Below, one piece after another: positions 17,037 to 25,931 of a DNA stretch of 64,000 nt. A program made the position numbers and the translations under genes. Every line of letters begins with the position of its first letter. The stretch's first letter is position 1. Below the pieces are notes generated by a model. The model saw only the letters and a list, made by a program, of their open reading frames with translations. It did no database searches and had not been told where the DNA came from. Source of the stretch: Demequina flava (lineage in GTDB: Bacteria; Actinomycetota; Actinomycetes; Actinomycetales; Demequinaceae); NCBI RefSeq assembly GCF_000975035.1, contig NZ_BBRA01000001.1, positions 1,073,184 to 1,137,183 on the forward strand, in the 5' to 3' direction.

Positions 17037-17495
17037 CTACGACACCGCCGCCCGGGGATCGGGGCCGTGGTCGTTCTCGCCAGCCTCGCCTTCGAAGACG
17101 CACATGATGAGCGGCACAATGCCTAATCCGATGACGTAGAGCCACAGCCACGCGGCGCTCAGACCTACGTCGTGGAGGCGGCGAGATGTCGCTGCAAGGG
17201 TGGGGAACAACAGTCCCAGGAACACCGCGGCCATGAGCGCAAGGCCCAGGTAGAACGGCAGCCAGTTGATGTCGCCGGTCGCCCCCGCGGGCAGAGTGCC
17301 GTCGGGGGCCATCTGCTCCACGAGCGGAACGAAGGCCGAGGACATGATGAAGACCCCAATGAACATCACGGGGATCACGAACAGTTGCACCGCGAAGAAG
17401 AACCACCAGAACTCGCTGCGGCGCGCACGCCCGGAAAAGTCGCCGTACTTGCGCAGGCACACTGCGATTGCGTCACCCAAACCCATGGGCCCCAT
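17037..17495 (-). CDS. DUF805 membrane protein
   Basis: This 152-aa protein of the DUF805 (YhaH-like) family has the diagnostic FSGRARRSEFWWFFF near the N-terminus. Three or four hydrophobic helices and the conserved ATSRRLHDVGLSAAW segment follow. Its function is not established. Starts at ATG 17495 or 17486 are equally possible; neither has a strong ribosome site. It is divergent from the MFS gene at 17529, so both promoters share the 33-bp gap. Confidence 0.85.
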   Translation of the reverse strand: MGPMGLGDAIAVCLRKYGDFSGRARRSEFWWFFFAVQLFVIPVMFIGVFIMSSAFVPLVEQMAPDGTLPAGATGDINWLPFYLGLALMAAVFLGLLFPTLAATSRRLHDVGLSAAWLWLYVIGLGIVPLIMCVFEGEAGENDHGPDPRAAVS

Positions 17496-17516
17496 TGTCG
17501 CAGGCGCGTGACCCCC

Positions 17517-17522
17517 TAGGCT
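17517..17522 (+). promoter_or_regulatory. -10 element of a leaderless promoter (TAGGCT)
   Basis: TAGGCT ends six bases before the ATG at 17529, with no Shine-Dalgarno. Confidence 0.45.
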
Positions 17523-17528
17523 TGCGCC

Positions 17529-18851
17529 ATGTCTCTTGTCAGCGACGTGCGTCGCTTGTGGCACCTGTCTGGGTTCCGTCGCCTCACCTACGCACGGTTG
17601 CTTTCGCAAGGCGGCGACGGCATGTTCCAGGTGGGCATCGCCGCGGCCTTCTTCTTTGACCCCACCAACGCCACGTCTCCTGAGTCGATTGCGGCAGGCT
17701 TCGCGGTCCTCCTGGCGCCGTTCACGATTGTCGGCCCATTCGTGGGCCCCCTCATTGACCGGTGGCAGCGCCAACGCATCCTGCTCGTTGGAAACCTTGT
17801 CCGGCTGGCCCTGGTCGTGGGGATCTGCGTCGCCCTCATCGCCAACTGGCCGCTGTGGTCGCTGTATGTACTCGCGCTGCTCGCGCTATCGGTGAACCGC
17901 TTCCTGCTCGCCGCCATGACGGCCGGTCTCCCGCGCATCGTCCCTCGCGACGACCTGCTCGCGGCCAACTCCGTGCTGCCCACCCTGGGAACCATTGCGG
18001 CGGCGGTTGGCGGCGCGGTCGGCGGCATCGTCACGTTCTTCGTCCCCAACGCGTCCGATGCAGGACTGGCGTTCACCGCGCTGGCGGCCTCTGCCGTCGC
18101 CTTCGGACTCGCCTCGTGGGCGGCGACGCTCATCGGGCGGACGGACCTCGGCCCTGAGAATCCGCTCGAGCGCCTCGATCTTGGCAAGCAGGTCAAGGCC
18201 CTCACGCGCGAGCTCGCAGACGGTGTCCGCTACCTCTATCAGCGACGTACGCCGTTTCACGCGCTGGGCGTCATGTCCGCGCAGCGCCTGCTTTACGGCA
18301 TGTTGTTTGTGTCATCGATCTTGATTTCGCGCCACGCACTCGGCGACCCTGATCATCCCGAGCAAGCGCTGGGCGCTTTCACGATCGTGGTCGCGTTCGC
18401 GGCAGTCGGCTTTGGTCTTGCTGCCGTGCTGACGCCGACCATCGGCGCGCGCATGGAGCGGCAGACGTGGATCCTGTTGTGTCTCGGGATTGGCGCCGGC
18501 GCGCAGCTGATTCTCGTGATCTCCTCGGAGCCATGGGCGCTGCTGAGCTCGGCCGTCATTGTGAGCTTCGCTGTTCAGGGCGCCAAGATTGCGGTCGACA
18601 CGATCGTCCAGCGCGACACCGAGGATGAGATGCGTGGGCGTGCTTTCACGCTGTACGACATGGCCTTCAACGTCGCCTTCATTTCGAGCGCGGTGATTGC
18701 GGGTCTGACGCTGCCGGATACGGGCTACTCACGCACCGCGATGGCGGTCGTGATGGTGATGTACGTGGTGGTGGGTCTGATCTACGCCCGCGCCCCGCGC
18801 GTGCCAGCGCCAGCAACCACACCAACCCCCGCCCAGCCCCCTCCAAACTAG
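17529..18851 (+). CDS. MFS transporter
   Basis: This 440-aa major facilitator protein has about 12 hydrophobic helices. After helix 2 it has the loop IDRWQRQRILLVGN, resembling the conserved MFS loop. It belongs to the MDR-like branch common in actinobacteria, and a drug-efflux role is likely but unproven. The tail is rich in Pro, Ala and Thr. The start is leaderless. Confidence 0.88.
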   Translation: MSLVSDVRRLWHLSGFRRLTYARLLSQGGDGMFQVGIAAAFFFDPTNATSPESIAAGFAVLLAPFTIVGPFVGPLIDRWQRQRILLVGNLVRLALVVGICVALIANWPLWSLYVLALLALSVNRFLLAAMTAGLPRIVPRDDLLAANSVLPTLGTIAAAVGGAVGGIVTFFVPNASDAGLAFTALAASAVAFGLASWAATLIGRTDLGPENPLERLDLGKQVKALTRELADGVRYLYQRRTPFHALGVMSAQRLLYGMLFVSSILISRHALGDPDHPEQALGAFTIVVAFAAVGFGLAAVLTPTIGARMERQTWILLCLGIGAGAQLILVISSEPWALLSSAVIVSFAVQGAKIAVDTIVQRDTEDEMRGRAFTLYDMAFNVAFISSAVIAGLTLPDTGYSRTAMAVVMVMYVVVGLIYARAPRVPAPATTPTPAQPPPN

Positions 18852-18885
18852 GCACGTCATGTACACGGAAGGCGCGCATCGTCCC

Positions 18886-19806
18886 TCACGAGGCAACTGA
18901 TGCCCACTTCCGCCGCATCCCCATCGTTCCCAGCGCAACATCCCGGCACCACTCGGGCCGCTGCATGACATCCGCGTAGCCGAACCGCACGGTCATGATC
19001 CCGACCGTTGCCAATGCCGCATCGCGCCGAATGTCCTTCATCCGCTGAGGCGCGCGGTCGTGAAACGCGGCTCCATCGAACTCAAACGCTGTGCGCGTAG
19101 CGGGGTCGTATGCGTCGAGCCGGTACAAGTCGCCCATGATGCGAACCCGGTGCTGGCGCACCACGCCCTCAAACTCCGCGCCCACCAAGACGCGCGCACC
19201 GCCCTGTTCCTCGAGAAAGCTCTCCACTCCGTCCGCCGCCCAGTCGCACCGCTTGAGAAGCGACGCCCGGCCACGCACACGAGGCATCCGCTCAAGGTGC
19301 TGTCGCACCGCATGGGCATCAATCCGGTTGGTGCGTGCCAAGGAGTAGAACAACTCCGCGCGGCCGCGCTCGGGCGCGTAGCCGTAGGCGTGAATGAGCG
19401 CGAGGGCGGGGTCGACTTCCGGAGTTCCATCCGGACGTTCCTGTATGACCGGGGGCCGGTAGGTCGAACTCGTGACGCGCAGCCACCAGGGAGTTGGCCG
19501 GTGGCGCCAATGCGGGACGAGCACGTGGACAGTCTCCGGCGGCTCTGGCAACACACCCGCGTCGAAGAGTGCGCCCGTCCCCGTGACCGCACACCCCGCC
19601 GGACCCCACCGAGCGGCGGCGTGCGATCGAGTCCGCCATGAGTCCGCGTGCAGGCGGGCGGCGTAGCGATTGGGCAGAATCCGGGCGATGTCGCCGCGCT
19701 TGACGGCCGCCTCAATCCCGCCGCGGCTCGCGTGGGCCATGAGCTGGGCCAGCGTGAATGACTCCGGGATTGCTTCGAGTCGGTCAAGCAAGTGTGTGAG
19801 TGCCAT
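18886..19806 (-). CDS. DUF559-type protein with AbiEi-like N-terminal domain
   Basis: This 306-aa protein has an N-terminal winged-helix-like part (about residues 1-70) resembling the AbiEi antitoxin domain. Its C-terminal Vsr/PD-(D/E)XK-like fold (about 220-300) contains AFEFDGAAFHDRAPQRMKDIRRDAAL and VRFGYADVMQRP. Such proteins are frequent, usually multi-copy, in Micrococcales and their role is unknown. No partner toxin gene is adjacent, so a working toxin-antitoxin pair is not supported here. Confidence 0.75.
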   Translation of the reverse strand: MALTHLLDRLEAIPESFTLAQLMAHASRGGIEAAVKRGDIARILPNRYAARLHADSWRTRSHAAARWGPAGCAVTGTGALFDAGVLPEPPETVHVLVPHWRHRPTPWWLRVTSSTYRPPVIQERPDGTPEVDPALALIHAYGYAPERGRAELFYSLARTNRIDAHAVRQHLERMPRVRGRASLLKRCDWAADGVESFLEEQGGARVLVGAEFEGVVRQHRVRIMGDLYRLDAYDPATRTAFEFDGAAFHDRAPQRMKDIRRDAALATVGIMTVRFGYADVMQRPEWCRDVALGTMGMRRKWASVAS

Positions 19807-19955
19807 ACCCGCAGGTGTAGTCAGCGCCCTCTGCCACCACTAAGCGCCCGTCCGGTTCTGTGGACAGCGCGCTCTCAACGCCACCTAGGGGAGAACGCTT
19901 GCGCATGACGTGCCTCGTGAGGCACGGAAACAGCTCCGGCGTGCGCATGAGCTGC

Positions 19956-21410
19956 CTAGTTTTGTTGGGTGGCCCACCAGGTGCGGAGTTCCTCGAGCGC
20001 ACGCTCTTCGCCAAGCGGCCCGTGCTCCATCCGGAGTTCGAGCAGGTGCTTGTACGCCATGCCGATCTCGCGTCCAGGCCCAATTCCGAGCGCCTCCATG
20101 ATCTGGTTGCCGTCCAGATCGGGGCGGATGGAGTCGATCTCTTCCTTTTCGCGCAGTTCCGCGATGCGCGCTTCCAGATCGTCATAGGCGAACGACAGGC
20201 GATCGGCCTTGCGGCGGTTGCGAGTCGTGACATCCGCGCGGGTGAGCCGGTGCAGGCGTTCCAACTGGTCCCCGGCGTCGGTGACGTAGCGGCGCACGGC
20301 TGAGTCGGACCAACGTGCGTCGGCGTAGCCGTGGAAGCGCAGGTGGAGTTCGACGAGGTGGGAGACGGCCCTGATGGTGTCCTTGTCGAACCGCAACGCC
20401 TTCATGCGCTTGCGCGTCATCTTTGCGCCCACGACCTCGTGGTGATGGAAGCTCACTCCACCACCGGGCTCAAGACGGCGGGTGGGCGGCTTGCCGATGT
20501 CGTGCAGCAAAGCGGCAAGACGCAGCGTGAGGTCGGGTCCCGGGACGGGGCCGTCGGGGCCGGTCTCGAGATCGATCGCCTGCTCGACCACCGTGAGGGT
20601 GTGCTCGTAGACATCCTTGTGGTGGTGATGCTCGTCGACCTCAAGCTTGAGGGCGGGGAGTTCGGGCAGGACCTGCTCCGCAAGCCCGGCGTCCACGAGG
20701 GCGCCCAGTCCCGCGCGGGGGCTTGCGCCCAGCATCAGTTTGCACAGCTCGTCCCGGACACGTTCGGCGGACACAATCGAGATACGGTCGGCCAACCGAG
20801 ACATTGCCGCGAACGTTCCCGGCTCAATCTCAAACTCCAGTTGGGACGCGAAGCGCGCCGCACGCATCATCCGCAGCGGGTCATCCGCAAAGGACATGTC
20901 CGCCTCGATGGGCGTACGTAGCAGGCCGCCGGCCAGGTCCTCGAGCCCTCCGTGGAGGTCGACGAACTCCTTGGACGGCAAGCGAACGGCCATCGCGTTG
21001 ATCGTGAAGTCGCGCCGGGCAAGGTCGCCGTCGAGGCTGTCGCCAAAGGCCACGACCGGCTTGCGGGTCTCACCGTCGTATTCGTCGGCGCGGAAGGTCG
21101 TGATTTCGACGATCAGATCGTCCCGCCGGCCACCGATCGTGCCGAAGTCGCGCCCCACGTCCCAGGTCGCGCGTGTCCAGGTTCGCAGCACACGTTCCGT
21201 CTCATCGGGGCGCGCTGAGGTCGCGAAATCGAGATCGGAACTCGACCGCCCCAGGAAGGCATCCCGGACAGGTCCGCCGACCAGGGCGAACTCGTGACCG
21301 GCGGCGTCAAACCGCTCAGCAAGGTCGAGGATCTCGGGTGGCAATGCCTCCCACAGTGCGTGGGCGCGCTGACGGAGCACGTCGTATGGGGGCACGGCAG
21401 GCGAGTTCAC
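19956..21410 (-). CDS. cca: CCA tRNA nucleotidyltransferase
   Basis: This enzyme adds or repairs the 3'-CCA end of tRNAs, consistent with the two tRNAs in this window lacking an encoded CCA. From the GTG at 21410 it is 484 aa. The head domain has LVGGPVRDAFLGR, the catalytic DLDFATSA, and RRDFTINAMAV. The middle contains the helical neck. An HD phosphohydrolase domain follows, visible as LAALLHDIGKPPTR. A longer reading from 21545 is rejected because it runs across the divergent NUDIX promoter. The order cca / NUDIX / DUF6049 / murJ is a conserved actinobacterial block. Confidence 0.93.
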   Translation of the reverse strand: MNSPAVPPYDVLRQRAHALWEALPPEILDLAERFDAAGHEFALVGGPVRDAFLGRSSSDLDFATSARPDETERVLRTWTRATWDVGRDFGTIGGRRDDLIVEITTFRADEYDGETRKPVVAFGDSLDGDLARRDFTINAMAVRLPSKEFVDLHGGLEDLAGGLLRTPIEADMSFADDPLRMMRAARFASQLEFEIEPGTFAAMSRLADRISIVSAERVRDELCKLMLGASPRAGLGALVDAGLAEQVLPELPALKLEVDEHHHHKDVYEHTLTVVEQAIDLETGPDGPVPGPDLTLRLAALLHDIGKPPTRRLEPGGGVSFHHHEVVGAKMTRKRMKALRFDKDTIRAVSHLVELHLRFHGYADARWSDSAVRRYVTDAGDQLERLHRLTRADVTTRNRRKADRLSFAYDDLEARIAELREKEEIDSIRPDLDGNQIMEALGIGPGREIGMAYKHLLELRMEHGPLGEERALEELRTWWATQQN

Positions 21411-21487
21411 GTTGTCTATGGTCCCAGATCCGTTGGCGAGGTGGCGCTCGGTCCGCGCGGATGCCACCGGTACCCGGGCGCGCTCGT

Positions 21488-21493
21488 TAGAGT
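21488..21493 (+). promoter_or_regulatory. -10 element of a leaderless promoter (TAGAGT)
   Basis: TAGAGT ends six bases before the ATG at 21500. It would drive the NUDIX-DUF6049-murJ unit. Confidence 0.5.
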
Positions 21494-21499
21494 TGGCGC

Positions 21500-22045
21500 A
21501 TGCCCCGTCCGCCCGTCCCGCGACCCATCCCGGCGCCGCCGCCACCTGGTGGTGCGTCTTTGCGGCAGCGCAGGGACAGCGCGGCGCAGCGGGCTTCGCA
21601 TTTGCCGGTTTCGAACGAGACCTCGGCCGGCGGGATTGTGGTTCGCGTCACAGACGGTGAGGCTTTCGTGGCCTGCATTGGGCGCCGCAATCGGGCAGGA
21701 CGCCTCGAATGGTGCTTGCCTAAGGGCCACATCGAAGGCGAAGAGACCCCGCAAGAGGCCGCGATCCGTGAGGTTGCCGAGGAGACCGGCATCGACGCGG
21801 AGATCATCCAGCCCATCGGGGTCATTGACTATTGGTTCACGGGCGACGACCGGCGCGTGCACAAGGTGGTCCACCACTATCTTCTCGAAGCCAAGGGCGG
21901 GATCATCACGACGGAGAACGACCCCGATCAGGAGGCGGAGGTCGCCGAGTGGATCTCGGTGACCGAATTGCGACAGCGGCTGGCCTACCCCAATGAGCGC
22001 AAGATGGCCCAGGCCGCCATCGAATTGCTCACCGCGCAGTCGTGA
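21500..22045 (+). CDS. NUDIX hydrolase
   Basis: This 181-aa protein has a Pro/Arg-rich N-terminal extension (about residues 1-35) followed by a NUDIX fold. The NUDIX box is complete: GHIEGEETPQEAAIREVAEE plus TG and a hydrophobic residue. It hydrolyses nucleoside diphosphates linked to another moiety; the substrate is unknown. Its GTGA end overlaps the start of the DUF6049 gene by 4 bp, so translation is coupled. Confidence 0.92.
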   Translation: MPRPPVPRPIPAPPPPGGASLRQRRDSAAQRASHLPVSNETSAGGIVVRVTDGEAFVACIGRRNRAGRLEWCLPKGHIEGEETPQEAAIREVAEETGIDAEIIQPIGVIDYWFTGDDRRVHKVVHHYLLEAKGGIITTENDPDQEAEVAEWISVTELRQRLAYPNERKMAQAAIELLTAQS

Positions 22046-24186
22046 ACGCACGCATCTTTGGCGCCGCCATCGTGGTCGCGGCGCTGACGGGAGCCGCCAC
22101 GCCCGCCATTGCCGCCGTGGACGCCCCCGAGGGGTACGCCACCGCAATCCAGACCCCCACGCTCCTGCGCGTTCCGGCGGACGTCGACGGCCTCGTGACC
22201 TCGGTGACGTCCGCAACCGCCCAGATCGATGAGGACACCGCACTCGAGGTGACGGCGTCCCTCAACAACACCACGGCATCGGCCATGGACGAGGTCGTGC
22301 TCGACATCGCCCTCACGACCGAGCCGCTGACGTCGAGCTCCGCGCTTGCCGACTTCCTCGAGACCCCAGAAGACTTTGAGTCCGAGTCGGTGGTTGAGGC
22401 CCCAGTTCCCGCGGACCCGGCCGATGCTGGCGAGGGTGAGTCTGAAGCAGACAGTTCGGAGGTGGCTGGCGACGCTGGCGACAGTTCCGGCGAGAGCGAC
22501 CAAGCCGCCGCGGACGACGAGGAACCTGTCGAGGTGGGCGTCACCCTTGAGGCGGGACGCCAGCAGCTGTTGACCGCGACCACGGACGACCTGTCGCTGG
22601 GCGACGCCGGCGTGTACGGGATGACGGTGTCGGCACGCGTGGGCGACAACGTCGCGCAGATCGATGCCCTCCCTGTGACGTGGACCGCCGGCGTGGATGC
22701 TGAACTTGATCTGTCCGTGCTGGTCGAGGCGGACGGTACCGCGCCTGCCGTCGCCCAGATTCTCGGGGCTGCAGCGGATCCGCGCGTCGCCGTGGCGGCA
22801 GACCCCAGCCTGATCACCAACGCCAACGTTCTTGACGGCCAGCTCTTGGAACGCGAAGTCTTCTGGCTACCTGCCGGAGATCCCGACATCGCCTCACTCG
22901 CTCACGCGGATGATCCGCGTCTGCTCGAGTTTGCCGTGAGCCGCGCCCCGTCGGCATCGCTCGCCTCCTCGATTGACGCCGCGTGGATCGCTCCGCTTGC
23001 TGTGTTCGACGAGTCGTCCGTGGCCATGGCGAGCAACACCGGCGCAGTGGCCGTCATGGCGGACGAGGGCGCTGTCGGCCTCGACGAGGCACTCGACGCA
23101 ATCGATGGCAATCCCGTTGTCACTGTCGGCGGCGAGACCCCTGTGCCCGCGCTGATGGCGGACGAGGCACTCACTGAGGCGTTCGCGACGTACCGGCCGG
23201 GCACGCCCGCGCACTGGAGCAGGATCGTTGCCGAGACCTTGCTCGCCGCCGATGCGGGTCAGGAACGCGCACTCATTGCCCCAGGTGACTCGTGGCTCCG
23301 CACAGCAGAAACAGCGGACCTCATCACGGCAATGTTTGACCTCCCGTGGGTAAACCCCGCATCGGTGGCATCGCTGGCCGAGGCAGATGCGCCCGTGGTT
23401 GACCTGGAATCGACCTTGGACACCGAGGCCGATCTGGACACGCATCGCGTCTTGTCGCTCGGCGATCAACTTGTGCCGTTACAAGAACTCGCCGCCGCAA
23501 CGTCGGAGCCCACCGCGGCCTACGAATCTTGGGCCGCGGGCCTTGTGCACGGCGTGGCGACGATTGGACGAAGTGGGCCCTCGGGTCGCGACATTGCTTA
23601 CGCGAACGCCCTGCAGGACTCGCAAGACGTACTGAGCTCCCTCACGATCGCGTCGGGCTCCGATCTGAACCTGTTGGCGCAGGACGGCGACGTCCCCATC
23701 ACCGTCGAGAACGACCTTGACTGGGACGCGACCGTGACTGTGCGTGTGCACTCCAACTCTCCCAACCTCGTGGTCGAGGCGGCACCCACCGTCGAAGTTC
23801 CGGCGAACGAAACTCAGGCCAGCCTGGTTCCCGTGTCCGCGGTGTCCTCGGCGAACGTGGTGCTCACGGCAGAACTCATCACACCAGACGGAGTCGTGGT
23901 GGGCGAGCCCCAGACCTACTCCGTGCGCGTGCGCGCTGACTGGGGCACTGCCGCCACGCTGGTGTTCACCGGACTGTTGGTGCTACTGCTCATCGCGGGC
24001 GTGATTCGCACCATCCGCCGCGGGCGCAAGGACACCCGGACCGATGCTGTGGTGATCCCGGGTTCAGACGCTCCCGCGGCCGCGGTCGACGAAACAGACG
24101 AATCCGACCAGCCAGCCGAGCCCAACGAGGAACGCGAACGCGGAGACACCCGCGACGTGGACGGCACGAACGGCCGAGATGACTAA
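22042..24186 (+). CDS. DUF6049 secreted single-pass protein
   Basis: This 714-aa envelope protein corresponds to the mycobacterial Rv3909-type gene always found before murJ. It has a signal peptide (about 1-25) and a very large extracytoplasmic region of Ala/Asp/Glu-rich beta-structure. A low-complexity Glu/Ser/Ala segment falls at about residues 110-155. One membrane helix (about 637-655) and a charged 59-residue cytoplasmic tail follow. It overlaps murJ by 8 bp. The tight coupling suggests a role in cell-wall assembly with MurJ, but no activity is established. The word GGCCGATGCT occurs at 22419. Confidence 0.85.
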   Translation: MNARIFGAAIVVAALTGAATPAIAAVDAPEGYATAIQTPTLLRVPADVDGLVTSVTSATAQIDEDTALEVTASLNNTTASAMDEVVLDIALTTEPLTSSSALADFLETPEDFESESVVEAPVPADPADAGEGESEADSSEVAGDAGDSSGESDQAAADDEEPVEVGVTLEAGRQQLLTATTDDLSLGDAGVYGMTVSARVGDNVAQIDALPVTWTAGVDAELDLSVLVEADGTAPAVAQILGAAADPRVAVAADPSLITNANVLDGQLLEREVFWLPAGDPDIASLAHADDPRLLEFAVSRAPSASLASSIDAAWIAPLAVFDESSVAMASNTGAVAVMADEGAVGLDEALDAIDGNPVVTVGGETPVPALMADEALTEAFATYRPGTPAHWSRIVAETLLAADAGQERALIAPGDSWLRTAETADLITAMFDLPWVNPASVASLAEADAPVVDLESTLDTEADLDTHRVLSLGDQLVPLQELAAATSEPTAAYESWAAGLVHGVATIGRSGPSGRDIAYANALQDSQDVLSSLTIASGSDLNLLAQDGDVPITVENDLDWDATVTVRVHSNSPNLVVEAAPTVEVPANETQASLVPVSAVSSANVVLTAELITPDGVVVGEPQTYSVRVRADWGTAATLVFTGLLVLLLIAGVIRTIRRGRKDTRTDAVVIPGSDAPAAAVDETDESDQPAEPNEERERGDTRDVDGTNGRDD

Positions 24187-25870
24187 TCCCGCCGCGGCCG
24201 ACATGCCGCCTCCACGCAAGTCGCTGAGCCGCAACACGCTCGTCATGGCGGCGGGAACCGGCACCTCCCGGGCACTGGGACTGGTCCGCAACGCACTCCT
24301 GGTGGGCGCGCTGGGCGCAACCACGGTGGCCGCCAACGCCTACGACATCGCCAACCGGCTTCCCAATGTCATGTTCGCGATCCTCGCCGCAGGCGTCCTC
24401 AACGCCGTGCTCGTGCCGCAATTGGTTAAGGCGTTCGGCCGGCCAGGCGGCAAGCGCACGGTGGACCGCATCCTCACCATTGGCGGTGTTCTGTCGCTCG
24501 GCGTGACGCTCGTGGCCACTCTCACCGCGCAGGTGTGGGTGATGCTGTACACGAGCGATTGGCCGCCGGAGATGGTCGCCCTCGCCACCGCGTTCTCGTT
24601 CTGGTGCATCCCGCAACTCTTCTTCTACTGCCTGTACACACTGCTGGGCGAGGTCCTCAACTCGCGCGAACAGTACGGGCCGTTCATGTGGGCCCCCGCC
24701 GTCAACAACGTTGTTGCCATCAGCGGACTGTTGATCTACTTGGGCGTCTACGGATCCGCCGTGGTTCCGGAATCACCGGCTGCGGACCTCGCTTCGATCA
24801 GCGACTGGACGCCGGAGCGGATCGCGCTCCTCGCGGGCTTTGCAACCTTGGGAGTCGCGACACAGGCGCTGGTCCTGATCTATCCCATGATCAAGGGCGG
24901 TTATCGCTGGCGCTGGCAGTGGCGCGGGCCCAAGGGCGAGCTGGCTGTGGTCGGCACCATTGCCAAGTGGGCGTTGCTGGCTGTGCTGGTGGAGCAGGTC
25001 GCCGTCACGATCGTCACGCGCGTGGCCTCGGAAGCGGGCATCGCTGCAGTGGAGGCGGGCACCGGCCCTGTGGCCGGAAACGCGGCGTACTTCTATGCCC
25101 TGTCGCTGTACCTCGTGCCCCACTCGCTCATCACTGTCTCGCTCATCACCGCGATGTACACCGGCATGGCGCGCCACGCCGCCAACGGTAACTTCCGGGC
25201 GCTGCGGTCGGGGACCTCGCGCGCTCTGCGCCTGACAGGTATCTTCACGATCTTCGCCACTGTGGCGATGGTCGTGGTCGCACCGCTCCTGGTCCGCATC
25301 GCGCTGCCCTCGGCCACCTCACAAGAGGTGACCTCGATCGCGGAAGTCATGACCGCGATGTTGTTTGGGTTGGTCCCCCTGGGCGCAACCGTGCTGATCA
25401 AGCGGCTGTACTTCGCGCTTGAAGACGCGCGGTCCATCTTCATCATGCACATTCCCATGGCCGTGGTGTGGGTCGCGACGGCCTACGCGTTTCAAGCGCT
25501 CACCGATCCGCGTTGGTGGACCGTTGGAGTCGGACTAGGGATGGCGTTATCTAACTGGACCGGCGTGCTCTTGCGCGCCGGCGGTCTCCGCACCCGCTTA
25601 GGCGGCGGGGGTGGCGCGACTGTCTTGCGTACGCACGTCCGGGCGCTCGTGGCCGCGCTCGTGGCGGGTGCGATCGGGTGGGGGCTGCTGCGTTTCACTC
25701 CGTCAGCGGACACGCTCTCGGGATGGTCCGGCGTAATCACAGCTGGCGTCCTTGTCGTGGTGTCGGGGCTAGTCATGTTGCTCGTGTACGCCGGCATGCT
25801 CAAGGCGATGCGCGTCGCTGAACTCGATGAGGCGGTGACTCCCATCCTGAGGCGCCTGGGTAGCAAGTAA
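24179..25870 (+). CDS. murJ: lipid II flippase MurJ
   Basis: MurJ (MviN) moves lipid II across the cytoplasmic membrane. It is 563 aa with about 14 hydrophobic helices and the MOP-family start with TSRALGLVRNALLVGALG. The conserved GEVLNSREQYGPFMWAPAVNN and the Arg-rich LIKRLYFALEDAR segment are also visible. Unlike the mycobacterial protein, it carries no fused C-terminal pseudokinase. That domain is encoded separately by the next gene, 61 bp downstream. Confidence 0.94.
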   Translation: MTNPAAADMPPPRKSLSRNTLVMAAGTGTSRALGLVRNALLVGALGATTVAANAYDIANRLPNVMFAILAAGVLNAVLVPQLVKAFGRPGGKRTVDRILTIGGVLSLGVTLVATLTAQVWVMLYTSDWPPEMVALATAFSFWCIPQLFFYCLYTLLGEVLNSREQYGPFMWAPAVNNVVAISGLLIYLGVYGSAVVPESPAADLASISDWTPERIALLAGFATLGVATQALVLIYPMIKGGYRWRWQWRGPKGELAVVGTIAKWALLAVLVEQVAVTIVTRVASEAGIAAVEAGTGPVAGNAAYFYALSLYLVPHSLITVSLITAMYTGMARHAANGNFRALRSGTSRALRLTGIFTIFATVAMVVVAPLLVRIALPSATSQEVTSIAEVMTAMLFGLVPLGATVLIKRLYFALEDARSIFIMHIPMAVVWVATAYAFQALTDPRWWTVGVGLGMALSNWTGVLLRAGGLRTRLGGGGGATVLRTHVRALVAALVAGAIGWGLLRFTPSADTLSGWSGVITAGVLVVVSGLVMLLVYAGMLKAMRVAELDEAVTPILRRLGSK

Positions 25871-25931
25871 CTGACCAAGAGCGCAATATGATGGGACTCG
25901 CTCACGCACGCAATTCAAGGGGGTGCCTTCT

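Noticed and set aside
18886..19806. Toxin-antitoxin or abortive-infection system around the AbiEi/DUF559 protein
   Set aside because: No toxin partner (AbiEii-like nucleotidyltransferase) is adjacent; such solitary proteins are common in this order.
19910..19925. Small hairpin GTGCCTC-GT-GAGGCAC between cca and the DUF559 gene
   Set aside because: The 7-bp stem has a two-base gap, no T-run and no matching gene end; cca ends downstream of it on the same strand, so it is not a convincing terminator.
16611..20000. Scattered single DnaA-like boxes (for example TTGTCCACG near 16594, TGTGGACAG near 19858)
   Set aside because: Isolated, with one mismatch and inside or next to ordinary genes; expected by chance at this frequency.
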